From Pseudomonas nicosulfuronedens (GTDB taxonomy: Bacteria; Pseudomonadota; Gammaproteobacteria; Pseudomonadales; Pseudomonadaceae), in contig NZ_SWDV01000048.1 in the NCBI RefSeq assembly GCF_005877905.1, positions 1 to 55,978 on the forward strand: 55,978 nucleotides of DNA, in the 5' to 3' direction. Positions 42,644 through 51,089 of the stretch are shown piece after piece. The number at the start of each line of letters is the position of its first letter. Within the stretch, counting starts at the first letter, position 1. Below the pieces are notes generated by a model that saw nothing but the letters and a program-made list of their open reading frames with translations, did not search any database and had not been told where the DNA came from. Position numbers and translations under genes: made by a program.

Positions 42644-43621
42644 ATGTTGCAGAACCGTATCACCCGCCTCTTCGGAATCCGTCACCCGATCGTCCAGGGC
42701 GGCATGCGCTGGGTCGCCCGCGCCCCACTGGTCGCAGCTGTTGGAAACGCTGGCGGTATCGGCTTTCTCTCGGCGCACACCCAGCCCAGCGCCGACGACC
42801 TGCGACGCGAGATCGACCATGTTCGCGCGCTCAGCGACCAACCATTCGGCGTCAACCTGACGGTGTTACCTAATGCCAGCGGCTTCGACTATGACGGCTA
42901 CGTCAAGGCGATCTGCGAAAGCGGAGTCCGCTTCGTCGAAACTGCCGGCAGCAATCCTGCGAAGTACATTGGCCTGTTCAAGGAAGCCGGTGTCTCGGTG
43001 ATCCACAAATGCGTGGCCGTGCGCCATGCGCTCAAGGCGCAGAGCCTAGGCGCCGATGCTGTCAGCATCGATGGCTTCGAATGCGCCGGCCATCCCGGCG
43101 AAGAAGACATACCCGGTCTGATCCTGATTCCAGCGGCCGCGGCCAAGCTGGACATCCCGATCCTCGCGTCCGGCGGGTTCGCGGACGGTCGCGGCCTAAT
43201 CGCCGCCCTCGCGTTGGGCGCCGAAGGAGTGAACATGGGCACCCGCTTCATGCTGACCCAAGAATCGCCCGCACATCCGGCGATCAAGCAGCACCTACTC
43301 GCCGCCAGCGAGCGCGACACGCTTTTGGTCGGCCGCAGCTTGGGCGACTCCTCGCGCGTGCTGCGCAACAAAGTTAGCAGTGCCGCCGTTGACCTAGAGA
43401 AGACCACCGGCGCCAGCCATGAGCAGTTGCAGAACCTGACCGGCGCCGCCCAATGGATGAAGGCGTTCGAGACTGGCGAACTGGAAGGCGGCGCCTTCCC
43501 GGTGGGCATGGTGGTGGGCCTGATCAATGACGTGCCCAGCTGCGCCGAACTGATCGACGGCATCATGCGCCAGGCCCGAGAGATTCTCACTTCCCGCCTG
43601 CCGAGCCTGATCGATGGCTGA
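42644..43621 (+). CDS. NMO-like (2-nitropropane dioxygenase family) FMN protein
   Basis: 325 residues. IRHPIVQGGMRWVARAPLVAAVGNAGGIG at the N terminus, FECAGHPG (145-152) and SGGFADGRGLIAALALGAEGVNMGTRF are the FMN-barrel signatures. The GHPG form, together with the lack of a nitroalkane context, points to the group that includes IpdC-like CoA-ester redox enzymes rather than detoxifying nitronate monooxygenases (inference). AGGAG precedes the ATG. It overlaps the following thioesterase by 8 nt. Confidence 0.82.
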   Translation: MLQNRITRLFGIRHPIVQGGMRWVARAPLVAAVGNAGGIGFLSAHTQPSADDLRREIDHVRALSDQPFGVNLTVLPNASGFDYDGYVKAICESGVRFVETAGSNPAKYIGLFKEAGVSVIHKCVAVRHALKAQSLGADAVSIDGFECAGHPGEEDIPGLILIPAAAAKLDIPILASGGFADGRGLIAALALGAEGVNMGTRFMLTQESPAHPAIKQHLLAASERDTLLVGRSLGDSSRVLRNKVSSAAVDLEKTTGASHEQLQNLTGAAQWMKAFETGELEGGAFPVGMVVGLINDVPSCAELIDGIMRQAREILTSRLPSLIDG

Positions 43622-44111
43622 GATCGCGCCGACTCTGGAGCAACTGCGGGCCGTGGTGGCGGCTAACCCGTTCAACAGTTGGCTGCAACTGAGCGTGGAG
43701 CGCTTGAGCGAGCAGGAGATCGTGTTGCGCGTACCCGGGCGCGCGGAGTTCATCGGTACGCAGGCACTGAATCGCGTGCATGGCGGCGTGATCAGCAGCC
43801 TGATCGACGCCGGCTGCGGTTATGCGGTACTCGCCGCCACGGGCCATGGCGTCAGTACCATCAACCTACATACCGACTTCCACCGAGCCGCCAGCCTGGG
43901 TGAGCTTCGCGTTACCGGTCACCTACTGCACCAGGGTGGCCGAATCTGCAGCGCAGAGGCGTTCATACACGACGCCGAAGGCACCCTGCTGGCCAGCGGA
44001 CGAGGCACATTCTACAAAGCGCGGCATCCCCACCCGGTTCTTTCCAGCGGCACCCCGGACGCCCGCCAAGGAGAACTGATCGAAGAAGAGCTGGAAATCC
44101 CCCATGCGTGA
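43614..44111 (+). CDS. PaaI-type hotdog-fold thioesterase
   Basis: 165 residues. LNRVHGGVISSLIDAGCGYAV (52-72), with Asn53, His56-Gly57 and Asp65, is the PaaI-like active-site helix. It overlaps both flanking NMO-like genes by 8 nt, so all three are probably co-translated. It hydrolyses an acyl-CoA, presumably one formed or consumed by the neighbouring FMN enzymes. It is the second hotdog thioesterase in the window and differs clearly in sequence from the one at 38.4 kb. Confidence 0.87.
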   Translation: MAEIAPTLEQLRAVVAANPFNSWLQLSVERLSEQEIVLRVPGRAEFIGTQALNRVHGGVISSLIDAGCGYAVLAATGHGVSTINLHTDFHRAASLGELRVTGHLLHQGGRICSAEAFIHDAEGTLLASGRGTFYKARHPHPVLSSGTPDARQGELIEEELEIPHA

Positions 44112-45102
44112 AGCACTGTTCAAGACCAGGATCACCGAGCTGCTCGGCATCCGCCACCCCATACTCTGCGGCGGTATGGGCCCCCGCGTATCCGACGCCG
44201 ACTACGTCGCGGCCGTCGTAAACGCCGGAGGCATGGGCTTCATCGTCGCCGCCGGCTTCCCCGATCCGGACGAGTTCCGCGAACAACTGCGCCGCTGCCG
44301 TCAACTCACCGCGGGCAAGGGCTTCGGCGTTAATCTGTACATTTCTCGACAGGCCGGCGGCGCCGAGCGGCTGCAACGGCAGCTGGAAATCCTTACCGAA
44401 GAGGGTGTGCATTGCGTCGAAACAGCGGGAGCCAGTCCGGATTCAGTTATTCCGGTCCTGCGCGACGCTGGCATAAAGGTCCTGCACAAGGTTCCGGCAG
44501 TACGTTATGCGCGCTCGGCCGCGCGCCTGGGCGTGGATGCGGTCATTGTGGTTGGCAACGACTGCGGTGGGCACCCCGGCATCTATGGCATCAGCAGCAT
44601 GGTGCAGGCAGCCCTGGCACCCAGCGAGATTACCTTGCCGATAGTCATCGGCGGCGGCATCGGCACCGGTCGGCAACTGGCGGCGACCATGGCAATGGGT
44701 GCGGACGCTGTCCTGATGGGCTCTCGTATGCTGGTGTGCGAGGAGCTGTCGATTCATAGGGACTACAAGGAACAAGTGGTGCAGGGTGACGGTACCGAAA
44801 GCGTGGTGGTCAAGACCGGGCTGCGCGACCATCACCGCGTGCTGAACAACGACAGTGCCAAGGCTGTCGCCGCCTTGGATGCTTCCGGTGCGAGCGAATT
44901 CGAACAGTACAAGCCGCATGTGATCGGCGCGCTGGCAACCCAGGCCTACCAGACCGGTGACAGCTCGCTGGGAATGCTCGATTACGGACCGGCGGTGGCC
45001 TTCGCGGACGCCATCAAACCGGTCGAGGCGATCTTCGACGAAATGCTCGACGACGCCCAGCGCGCCCTGCAGCGCCTCAGCCAGCTGCGAAGCTGCGTCT
45101 AG
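44104..45102 (+). CDS. NMO-like (2-nitropropane dioxygenase family) FMN protein
   Basis: 332 residues. GIRHPILCGGMGPRVSDADYVAAVVNAGGMG, GNDCGGHPG and IGGGIGTGRQLAATMAMGADAVLMGSRM are the family signatures. It is the third such protein in the window and clearly diverged from the other two, so each probably has its own substrate. An IpdC-like role on a CoA ester is inferred as for its neighbours. It ends 7 nt before the CaiB-like gene. Confidence 0.82.
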   Translation: MREALFKTRITELLGIRHPILCGGMGPRVSDADYVAAVVNAGGMGFIVAAGFPDPDEFREQLRRCRQLTAGKGFGVNLYISRQAGGAERLQRQLEILTEEGVHCVETAGASPDSVIPVLRDAGIKVLHKVPAVRYARSAARLGVDAVIVVGNDCGGHPGIYGISSMVQAALAPSEITLPIVIGGGIGTGRQLAATMAMGADAVLMGSRMLVCEELSIHRDYKEQVVQGDGTESVVVKTGLRDHHRVLNNDSAKAVAALDASGASEFEQYKPHVIGALATQAYQTGDSSLGMLDYGPAVAFADAIKPVEAIFDEMLDDAQRALQRLSQLRSCV

Positions 45103-45109
45103 GCTCCCC

Positions 45110-46246
45110 ATGAAACTCTCGGGCCTGCAGGTTGTGGATTTTTCCCAGTTCATGCCGGGCCCGACGCTGACCTCGGTGCTAGCGGACCATGGCGCCCGGG
45201 TGATCAAGGTGGAGCCGCCAGCTGGCGATCCTACCCGCCACGACCCGGAGAGCCCCGAGGATTTCTACGCGGCCTGCAACCGCGGCAAGCAGAGCCTGTG
45301 CTTGGACCTGAAGCGCCCCGAAGGCCTGCAGGTGGCCTTGAGCCTGGCGGCCCGCGCTGATGTGCTAGTCGAATCGTTCCGCCCGGGCGTGGCTGAGCGC
45401 CTCGGCCTAGGCTACGAAGCACTAAGGGCCCTGAATCCCCGTCTGGTCTACTGCTCACTGAGCGCCTTCGGCCAGACCGGCCCCTTACGCGAACTAGCGG
45501 GGCACGACAGCGTCGTCCAGGCACTGGGAGGCACCCTGCCCAGGGAGCGCGATGGCACCCCGGTAACCGGCGGCGCGCCGGTCTCGGCGTTGCTAGGGTC
45601 ACTAACCGGACTGGCTGCCGTGCTGATGGCGCTGCTGCGCGTGCGGGACAGCGGCATCGGTGACTACCTCGACATCGCCATGCACGACTGCCTGCTCAAC
45701 GCTCGCCCCTACGCCATTCGCCACGCACTCACATCCAATGGCGCCTCTCATCGTGATGAACTGGCCATGCTGTCCGCCTATCGCTGCGCCGACGGCGAGT
45801 GGCTATGCCTGGGAGGCCGCGAGCCACGCTTCTGCCAGCAACTACTGACACCACTGGGACGAGCAGATCTCATTCCCGCCGCACAAGGGCCTGGCGGTCA
45901 GGCTCAACAGGAACTGCGCGACTTCCTCGCCAGCACCTTCGCCAGCGATACCCGGCAGCATTGGCTGGCTTGGCTGGAGGCGCGGCAGGTCAGCGCGGCC
46001 CCCGTGCTCGACCTGCCACATGCACTGCGCCACCCGCAGAGCGAAGCCCGGCAGATGCTGACCGAGGACGCTCAGGGCGCCCTGCATTACGCGGGGGCGC
46101 TGAAATTCCGCAACGAGCCGGCCAGGCCCGACCTGCGCTCCGCTCGGCTGGGCGAACACAACGATGTTCTCCTCGCCGAACTGGGCTTCGACGAACATGC
46201 CCGCGCTGCCTTGTACCGAAGCGGCGCGGTCGTCGGCACGAACTAA
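45110..46246 (+). CDS. CaiB/BaiF-family protein lacking the expected active-site Asp
   Basis: 378 residues from ATG 45110; a frame from 44957 overlaps the previous gene and is rejected. LQVVDFSQFMPGPTLTSVLADHGARVIKVEPP and RLVYCSLSAFGQTGP are family hallmarks. His132 (AGHDS) resembles the alpha-methylacyl-CoA racemase His. Where the family has a catalytic Asp (VxDxxxG), this protein reads PVSALLGSLTG, with Ala160 at the Asp position and no Asp within eight residues. It may be a non-canonical racemase, a binding protein or an inactive partner. The DNA reading is unambiguous. Confidence 0.8.
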   Translation: MKLSGLQVVDFSQFMPGPTLTSVLADHGARVIKVEPPAGDPTRHDPESPEDFYAACNRGKQSLCLDLKRPEGLQVALSLAARADVLVESFRPGVAERLGLGYEALRALNPRLVYCSLSAFGQTGPLRELAGHDSVVQALGGTLPRERDGTPVTGGAPVSALLGSLTGLAAVLMALLRVRDSGIGDYLDIAMHDCLLNARPYAIRHALTSNGASHRDELAMLSAYRCADGEWLCLGGREPRFCQQLLTPLGRADLIPAAQGPGGQAQQELRDFLASTFASDTRQHWLAWLEARQVSAAPVLDLPHALRHPQSEARQMLTEDAQGALHYAGALKFRNEPARPDLRSARLGEHNDVLLAELGFDEHARAALYRSGAVVGTN

Positions 46247-46290
46247 AGCGCCAACACATCGCCCAACCGAGACTTTCTCGCCAAGGCTAC

Positions 46291-46330
46291 TTGGCAGCGC
46301 CAGGCCACAACTATAATATGAACGCCGTTC
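46291..46330 (+). promoter_or_regulatory. Promoter with operator at +1, CoA-transferase/thiolase operon
   Basis: TATAAT (46312-46317) is preceded by TTGGCA (46291-46296) at a short 15-bp spacing. The perfect palindrome GAACGCCGTTC (46320-46330) begins 3 bp after the -10 box and would cover the transcription start. The start codon is at 46349. Confidence 0.7.
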
Positions 46331-46348
46331 ACAATTAAGAACGAAATC

Positions 46349-47602
46349 ATGGCCAAGCTCTTGTCGCAAGAAACGCTGGACCTGACCTCGCTGATCCGCC
46401 CCGGCGATACCGTGCTCTGGGGCCAGGCCAATGCGGAACCCCTGCCGCTAACCAAAGCCCTAATGGAGCAGCGTCACGATCTGGGGCGCATACGCGTCCT
46501 GCTCGGCATCCCCAACAGCGATAGCTGTCGGCCCGAGCATGCGGACAAAATCGACTTCCTTTCCTACTGTGGAAGCGGCGCCAACCGGCAACTGGCCAAG
46601 GCCGGAGCGCTGGACATATTGCCCTGCCACTACTCCGAATTCCCGCAAATGATCCGCAGCGGCTTGCTGCGCGTAGACGTGCTGCTGCTCCAGCTCGCCC
46701 CGGCGGACGAACAGGGTCGCTACAGCCTGGGTCTGGCCCACGAATACCTGCTACCCGCCCTGGAGACGGCCCGCGTGGTCATCGCCGAGGTGAATCAGGC
46801 CTGCCCCTGGACCTATGGCGAACGTTACCTATACGAGGACGACCTTGACGCGATCCTGCATAGCGACCGCGCGCCCCTGGAAAGCCCACTGCTCCAGCCC
46901 GGTCCGATGGAGCGCTCGATCGCCGAGCGCGTCGCCGGCCTGATCGAGGACGGCTCGACCCTGCAGCTCGGCATAGGTGCGATTCCCGAAGCCGTGGTCC
47001 AGGCACTTGAAGGCCACCGCGAGCTCGGCATCCATTCCGGAACTATCGGCGACGGCGTCGCCGATCTCATTCGCCAGGGTGTCATCACCAATTCGCGCAA
47101 AACGCTGGACACAGGCCTGACCGTCGCCGGCGTGCTGATGGGCAGCCGTGCGCTGCATCGCTTCGCACACCGCAACCCGCAGATCCACATGCGCTCGACC
47201 GACTACACGCACAACCCGGAGATTCTCGCCGGGCAGGACCGCCTGGTGGCGATCAACTCGGCTATCGAGGTGGACCTTAGCGGTCAGATCAATGCGGAGA
47301 CCGCCGCCGGCAACTACGTAGGCGCCCTGGGCGGTGCGGTCGACTTCCTGCGCGGCGCGCGGCGCTCCCATGGCGGCCTGCCGATCATCGCCCTGCCCTC
47401 GACCGCCGGGCCCAACAGCCGGATCGTCGCCCGCCTGAGCGGGCCGGTCAGCACCCCCCGCTGCGACGCGGGCCTGATTGTCAGCGAATACGGCATCGCC
47501 GATCTTCGCGGTCTGAGCCTGCGCCAGCGGGTCCGCCGCATGATCGACATCGCCCACCCCCAGTTCCGCGAACAGCTGGAACGTGACGCCGCCAGCCTCT
47601 GA
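46349..47602 (+). CDS. Acetyl-CoA hydrolase/4-hydroxybutyrate CoA-transferase family protein
   Basis: 417 residues. LQLGIGAIPEAV (about 206-218), GLTVAGVLMGSRALHRF and INSAIEVDLSGQINAE, whose first Glu is the likely acyl-anhydride residue, followed by GGAVDFLRGA and CDAGLIVSEYGIADLRG, are typical of the Cat1/AcH family. It exchanges CoA between an acyl-CoA and a free acid such as acetate. It is a class I-type enzyme, unrelated to the two CaiB proteins here. It lies 21 nt before the thiolase gene, so it may load or unload CoA around thiolysis. Confidence 0.88.
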   Translation: MAKLLSQETLDLTSLIRPGDTVLWGQANAEPLPLTKALMEQRHDLGRIRVLLGIPNSDSCRPEHADKIDFLSYCGSGANRQLAKAGALDILPCHYSEFPQMIRSGLLRVDVLLLQLAPADEQGRYSLGLAHEYLLPALETARVVIAEVNQACPWTYGERYLYEDDLDAILHSDRAPLESPLLQPGPMERSIAERVAGLIEDGSTLQLGIGAIPEAVVQALEGHRELGIHSGTIGDGVADLIRQGVITNSRKTLDTGLTVAGVLMGSRALHRFAHRNPQIHMRSTDYTHNPEILAGQDRLVAINSAIEVDLSGQINAETAAGNYVGALGGAVDFLRGARRSHGGLPIIALPSTAGPNSRIVARLSGPVSTPRCDAGLIVSEYGIADLRGLSLRQRVRRMIDIAHPQFREQLERDAASL

Positions 47603-47623
47603 GCCGGCCAGTTGGAGATCACC

Positions 47624-48820
47624 ATGAGACGAGCAGCAATTGTCGCCCCACTGCGCACCCCAGTGGGTACCTTCGGCGGCAGCCTGCGCCCCCTGGCCGT
47701 GGAGGCACTGGGAGCGCACGTGGTCAACGCGATCCTGCAGAAAACCGGCCTGGACCCTTTACGGATCGACGACATCGTATTCGCCCAGTCCTACGCCAAC
47801 AGTGAGACCCCCTGTGTCGGCCGCTGGATCGGCCTGCAAGCCGGCCTCCCGGTGTCGGTACCGGGCATGCAGCTGGATCGGCGCTGCGGTGGCGGCCTGC
47901 AGGCAGTAGTCAGCGCAGCGATGATGGTGCAGACCGGCGCCGCAGACGTGGTTATCGCCGGCGGCGTCGAGAGCATGAGCAACATCGAGTACTACAGCAC
48001 CGACATGCGCTGGGGCTCACGCTCGGGCAGCGTCAAGCTGCACGATCGCCTCGAGCGTGGCCGCGAGCGTTCGCAACCCGAGGAACGCTTCGGGCACATC
48101 TCTGGCATGATCGAGACGGCGGAGAACCTGGCGCGCGACTATGGGATCTCCCGCGAGGACGCAGACGCCTATGCGCTGCGCAGCCATCAACGCGCCGCCT
48201 CGGCTTGGGCCGAGGGACGCTTCGATGCCGAAGTCGTGCCGATCAGCGTCCCTCAGCGCAAGGGCGATCCCCTGCTGTTCAGCCGCGACGAAGGCATTCG
48301 CGCTGACGCGAGCCTGGACAGCCTCAGCAAGCTGCGTCCGCTGATGCGTGATGGCACGGTCACGGCGGGCAACTCCAGCCAGCAGAATGATGCGGCGGCT
48401 GCATGCCTGATCGTCGCCGAGGACAAGCTCGCCGAACTGGGTCTGGAACCCATGGGTTACCTAGTCGGTTGGGCCGCCGCTGGCTGCGAGCCTTCGCGCA
48501 TGGGTATCGGCCCCGTTCCCGCAGTGCGCAAGCTGCTGGCCAGGACCGGCCTGAGCCTCGAACAGATGGACCTTATGGAAATCAACGAGGCCTTTGCCTG
48601 CCAAGTGCTCGCCGTGCTCAAGGGACTCGAATGGGATGCCGCCGAGCGCCTCAACGTCAACGGTTCCGGCATTTCCCTCGGCCATCCGATCGGCGCCACC
48701 GGCGTGCGCATGCTGACCACGCTGCTGCATGAGCTCCAGCGTCGCCAGGGCCGCTATGGCCTGGAAACCATGTGCATCGGAGGCGGCCAGGGCCTGGCTG
48801 CGATCTTCGAACGTTTTTGA
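47624..48820 (+). CDS. Thiolase (acetyl-CoA C-acyltransferase)
   Basis: 398 residues from ATG 47624, 6 nt after GGAG; TTG 47612 would add four residues. The nucleophilic Cys88 is in LDRRCGGGLQAV, His354 in GISLGHPIGATG and Cys384 in MCIGGGQG, so the full catalytic set is present. The Cys88 motif reads CGGG rather than the usual CxSG. It cleaves a 3-ketoacyl-CoA with CoA to release acetyl-CoA, the terminal step of a beta-oxidation cycle. It is the last gene before a terminator. Confidence 0.95.
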   Translation: MRRAAIVAPLRTPVGTFGGSLRPLAVEALGAHVVNAILQKTGLDPLRIDDIVFAQSYANSETPCVGRWIGLQAGLPVSVPGMQLDRRCGGGLQAVVSAAMMVQTGAADVVIAGGVESMSNIEYYSTDMRWGSRSGSVKLHDRLERGRERSQPEERFGHISGMIETAENLARDYGISREDADAYALRSHQRAASAWAEGRFDAEVVPISVPQRKGDPLLFSRDEGIRADASLDSLSKLRPLMRDGTVTAGNSSQQNDAAAACLIVAEDKLAELGLEPMGYLVGWAAAGCEPSRMGIGPVPAVRKLLARTGLSLEQMDLMEINEAFACQVLAVLKGLEWDAAERLNVNGSGISLGHPIGATGVRMLTTLLHELQRRQGRYGLETMCIGGGQGLAAIFERF

Positions 48821-48824
48821 GCGT

Positions 48825-48867
48825 ATCCCGGCCTCCGGCTCCAGGGCCGGTACGCCGGGATTTTTTT
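48825..48867 (+). terminator. Rho-independent terminator after the thiolase gene
   Basis: ATCCCGGC (48825-48832) pairs with GCCGGGAT (48854-48861), with further inner pairing, followed by a T tract to 48867. It separates the thiolase operon from the convergent SDR gene. Confidence 0.85.
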
Positions 48868-48917
48868 ATCCCCGGGCGACACCGGCGCGCCAAGTAGCGC
48901 CGGTGGTGGCGTCCTGG

Positions 48918-49886
48918 CTACCGGCCGCCTTCGCGCTTGCGCTTGGCGGCCGCCAGTGCCTCGGCGAACTCCGGATTGATCGAGGCGATGCCCGCCGACA
49001 ACCGGGCGCCAGACTGATCGGAGTTCGACGGCACGGCATAGCCAGCCTCCTCGAGGATACGCGGCAGGTCCTCGTACAGTTTTTCCGGGGACATGTTGTC
49101 CAGCGTGTAGACAGTGCCGGGCGTCTCTCCGACGAACACCCGGGAGACGAACCCGCCGCCACAATGGAACATCTCGCCATTGACCGGGCATGCGGTATGG
49201 GCGAGCAGCGTGACCAGGTGACTGACCATGATCGGCGGCGCAAAGCGCTCCATGATCGAAGGGATGCCCTGTGCGCTGGACTGTTCGGTGAACGCCACTG
49301 GCCCCACTAGGTTGACCATGATGTCCTGCCGCTCCCCCTCGGCGGCAAGTACTTTGGTGAGGCCGATCAACGCACTCTTCGCCACACTGTAGGCTTGGTC
49401 ACGACGACGTCCGAACATGCCAGCCCCGGAGCCGGTTATCACGATGCGCCCCTGGCCCTGGAGCTGCATGTACGGCCAGACAGCCTGGGCAACGTTCCAG
49501 CCGCCGGTCACGTTGACCCGCATGATGCGCTCCAGGTCGTTCACACGTGCCGATTCGAAGGGCCCCAGATCGGCGTAGGTGCTCGCGTTGTGTATCAGCG
49601 CATCGACCCCGTCCCATTGTTCGACGGCCTCAGCCACCATCCGCTTAACCTGTTCGCTATCGCCGATATCACAGCAGACGGCGATCGCCTGTCCACCAGC
49701 AGCGCAAATCTCAGCGGCTACTGCCTCGGCAGGACCGGGATTGCCACCCTGCTCACCACGCCCGTCGCCACCGAAATCGTTGACCACGACACGGGCGCCA
49801 CGTTGCGCCAGGAATAACGCGTGTTGCCGACCGATTCCACGCCCGGCGCCAGTTATCAGAACGACTTTCCCCATGAAACTCATCAT
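48918..49886 (-). CDS. SDR-family dehydrogenase (multifunctional-enzyme-2-like)
   Basis: 322 residues from ATG 49886, with GGAG 8 nt upstream; the frame to 49994 would run through the terminator hairpin. TGAGRGIG (12-19), Ser153 and Tyr166/Lys170 are SDR catalytic features. The VVVNDFGGDGRG segment after the second strand is typical of peroxisomal MFE-2/HSD17B4-like 3-hydroxyacyl-CoA dehydrogenases. The C-terminal 60 residues are extra and charged (ending AKRKREGGR). It probably oxidises a 3-hydroxyacyl-CoA. It is separated from the crotonase gene by a terminator, so it needs its own promoter; none is obvious. Confidence 0.87.
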   Translation of the reverse strand: MMSFMGKVVLITGAGRGIGRQHALFLAQRGARVVVNDFGGDGRGEQGGNPGPAEAVAAEICAAGGQAIAVCCDIGDSEQVKRMVAEAVEQWDGVDALIHNASTYADLGPFESARVNDLERIMRVNVTGGWNVAQAVWPYMQLQGQGRIVITGSGAGMFGRRRDQAYSVAKSALIGLTKVLAAEGERQDIMVNLVGPVAFTEQSSAQGIPSIMERFAPPIMVSHLVTLLAHTACPVNGEMFHCGGGFVSRVFVGETPGTVYTLDNMSPEKLYEDLPRILEEAGYAVPSNSDQSGARLSAGIASINPEFAEALAAAKRKREGGR

Positions 49887-49951
49887 TCCAGACTCTCCTC
49901 TGCAGACGGCCGCGAGGCGACCCGGCACGTTCGGCCGGGACCACCATGGAC

Positions 49952-49979
49952 AAAAAAAAGAGCCTGCCGAAGCAGGCTC
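49952..49979 (-). terminator. Rho-independent terminator of the P450/rubredoxin/crotonase unit
   Basis: Reading the minus strand, GAGCCTGC and GCAGGCTC (49979-49972 and 49967-49960) form a perfect 8-bp stem with a TTCG tetraloop, followed by eight T residues (complement of 49952-49959). It ends transcription downstream of the crotonase at 50063. Confidence 0.93.
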
Positions 49980-50062
49980 ACGAGGACGCCACAAGGGGCT
50001 GTTAGGCCCGTGAGGCTGTAACCAGCGACTGCAGGCGTAGCCTGCAGTCTGGCAAGCGTCAT

Positions 50063-50857
50063 TCAGCGACCCTTGAACACTGGCTTGCGCTTTTCCCGGA
50101 AGGCGTTGACCGCCTCCTGATGATCTTCGGTCTGGTTCGACAGCGCTTCATAGGCCAACGAGGCATCGATCACCGAGGTGACCACCTGCTTCAGCGCGAT
50201 GTTGATGGAGGCCTTGGTCCACTGAATGGCGTTGGCGGCACCGTTGGCCAGCCGACTTGCCACTTCCTGCACACGACCGTCCAGCTCTTCGGGGGCCACC
50301 GCGTAGTTGATCAGGCCGATGCGCTCGGCCTGATCTGCCGTCAGCAGGTCACCGGTGAGCAGGTATTCCTTGGCCCTGGCGAAACCAACCAGTTGTGGCC
50401 AGATCGCCGCCCCGCCGTCACCAGCGACGAAGCCAACGGCAACATGGGGATCACCGATCTTCGCCGGAAGCGCCGCATAGGAAATGTCACTGAACAGGGC
50501 CAGCGTAGCCCCCAGGCCGATGGCGTGGCCGTTGATCTTGGCGATGATCGGCTTCTGGCAATCGAGCATCGAGAACACGATCTGCTTGCCGCGCCGCATG
50601 CTGTCAACGAAGCGTTGCGGCTCGTCGATGACCCTCTGCATTTCCTCGATGTCGCCGCCAGCGCTGAATGCGCGACCGGCGCCGGTGAAGATGATCACCC
50701 GGGTCTGCGGGTCATGGCCGGCCTCGATGAAGACACGGGCCAGTTCCTTGTCCATATCGTCGTCGATAGCATTGAGTGTCTCGGGACGATTGAGGGTGAT
50801 GGTGAGAACGCCATTGTCGCGTTCGAGTTTGAGCGCCTGGTAGCTGGAGAAATCCAT
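50063..50857 (-). CDS. Crotonase-fold enzyme with neither classical catalytic Glu
   Basis: 264 residues. LNRPETLNAIDDDM and GRAFSAGGDIEEM are crotonase landmarks. Aligned with rat crotonase, the two Glu positions are Thr118 (GATLALFSD) and His138 (GDPHVAVGFVAGDGG). The GDPHVxxG form recurs in a subgroup of bacterial crotonases of unknown activity. Hydratase activity is unlikely by the usual mechanism; isomerisation, hydrolysis or C-C cleavage are alternatives. It lies 47 nt downstream of the rubredoxin gene and directly before a terminator. Confidence 0.84.
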   Translation of the reverse strand: MDFSSYQALKLERDNGVLTITLNRPETLNAIDDDMDKELARVFIEAGHDPQTRVIIFTGAGRAFSAGGDIEEMQRVIDEPQRFVDSMRRGKQIVFSMLDCQKPIIAKINGHAIGLGATLALFSDISYAALPAKIGDPHVAVGFVAGDGGAAIWPQLVGFARAKEYLLTGDLLTADQAERIGLINYAVAPEELDGRVQEVASRLANGAANAIQWTKASINIALKQVVTSVIDASLAYEALSNQTEDHQEAVNAFREKRKPVFKGR

Positions 50858-50904
50858 TGAATGCCTCGTTCCACGGCTGATGAGGTTATGGCTGTCGTCG
50901 CCGA

Positions 50905-51069
50905 TCAGATCTCGACCATCTGGAAATCACTCTTGGCCGCGCCGCATTCGGGGCACATCCAGTCCTCGGGGATGTCCTCCCAGCGAGTCCCGGCGGCGAT
51001 GCCCTCATCAGGCCAGCCCGCAGCTTCGTCATATATGAAACCGCAGAAAAAACATTGCCATTTCTTCAT
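50905..51069 (-). CDS. Rubredoxin
   Basis: 54 residues. The two iron-binding CxxC pairs are Cys6/Cys9 (QCFFCG) and Cys39/Cys42 (MCPECG), with the conserved IYDEAAG, PEDW and aromatic core. It is a one-electron Fe(Cys)4 carrier in the cytoplasm. It lies 20 nt downstream of a CYP101-like P450 and 47 nt before a crotonase on the same strand. Rubredoxins normally serve alkane hydroxylases such as AlkB, whereas the classical P450cam partner is a [2Fe-2S] ferredoxin, so its placement here is notable. The Shine-Dalgarno site is weak (GGGGA 9 nt upstream). Confidence 0.93.
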   Translation of the reverse strand: MKKWQCFFCGFIYDEAAGWPDEGIAAGTRWEDIPEDWMCPECGAAKSDFQMVEI

Positions 51070-51089
51070 CACTTATATCCCCAGGCGCC

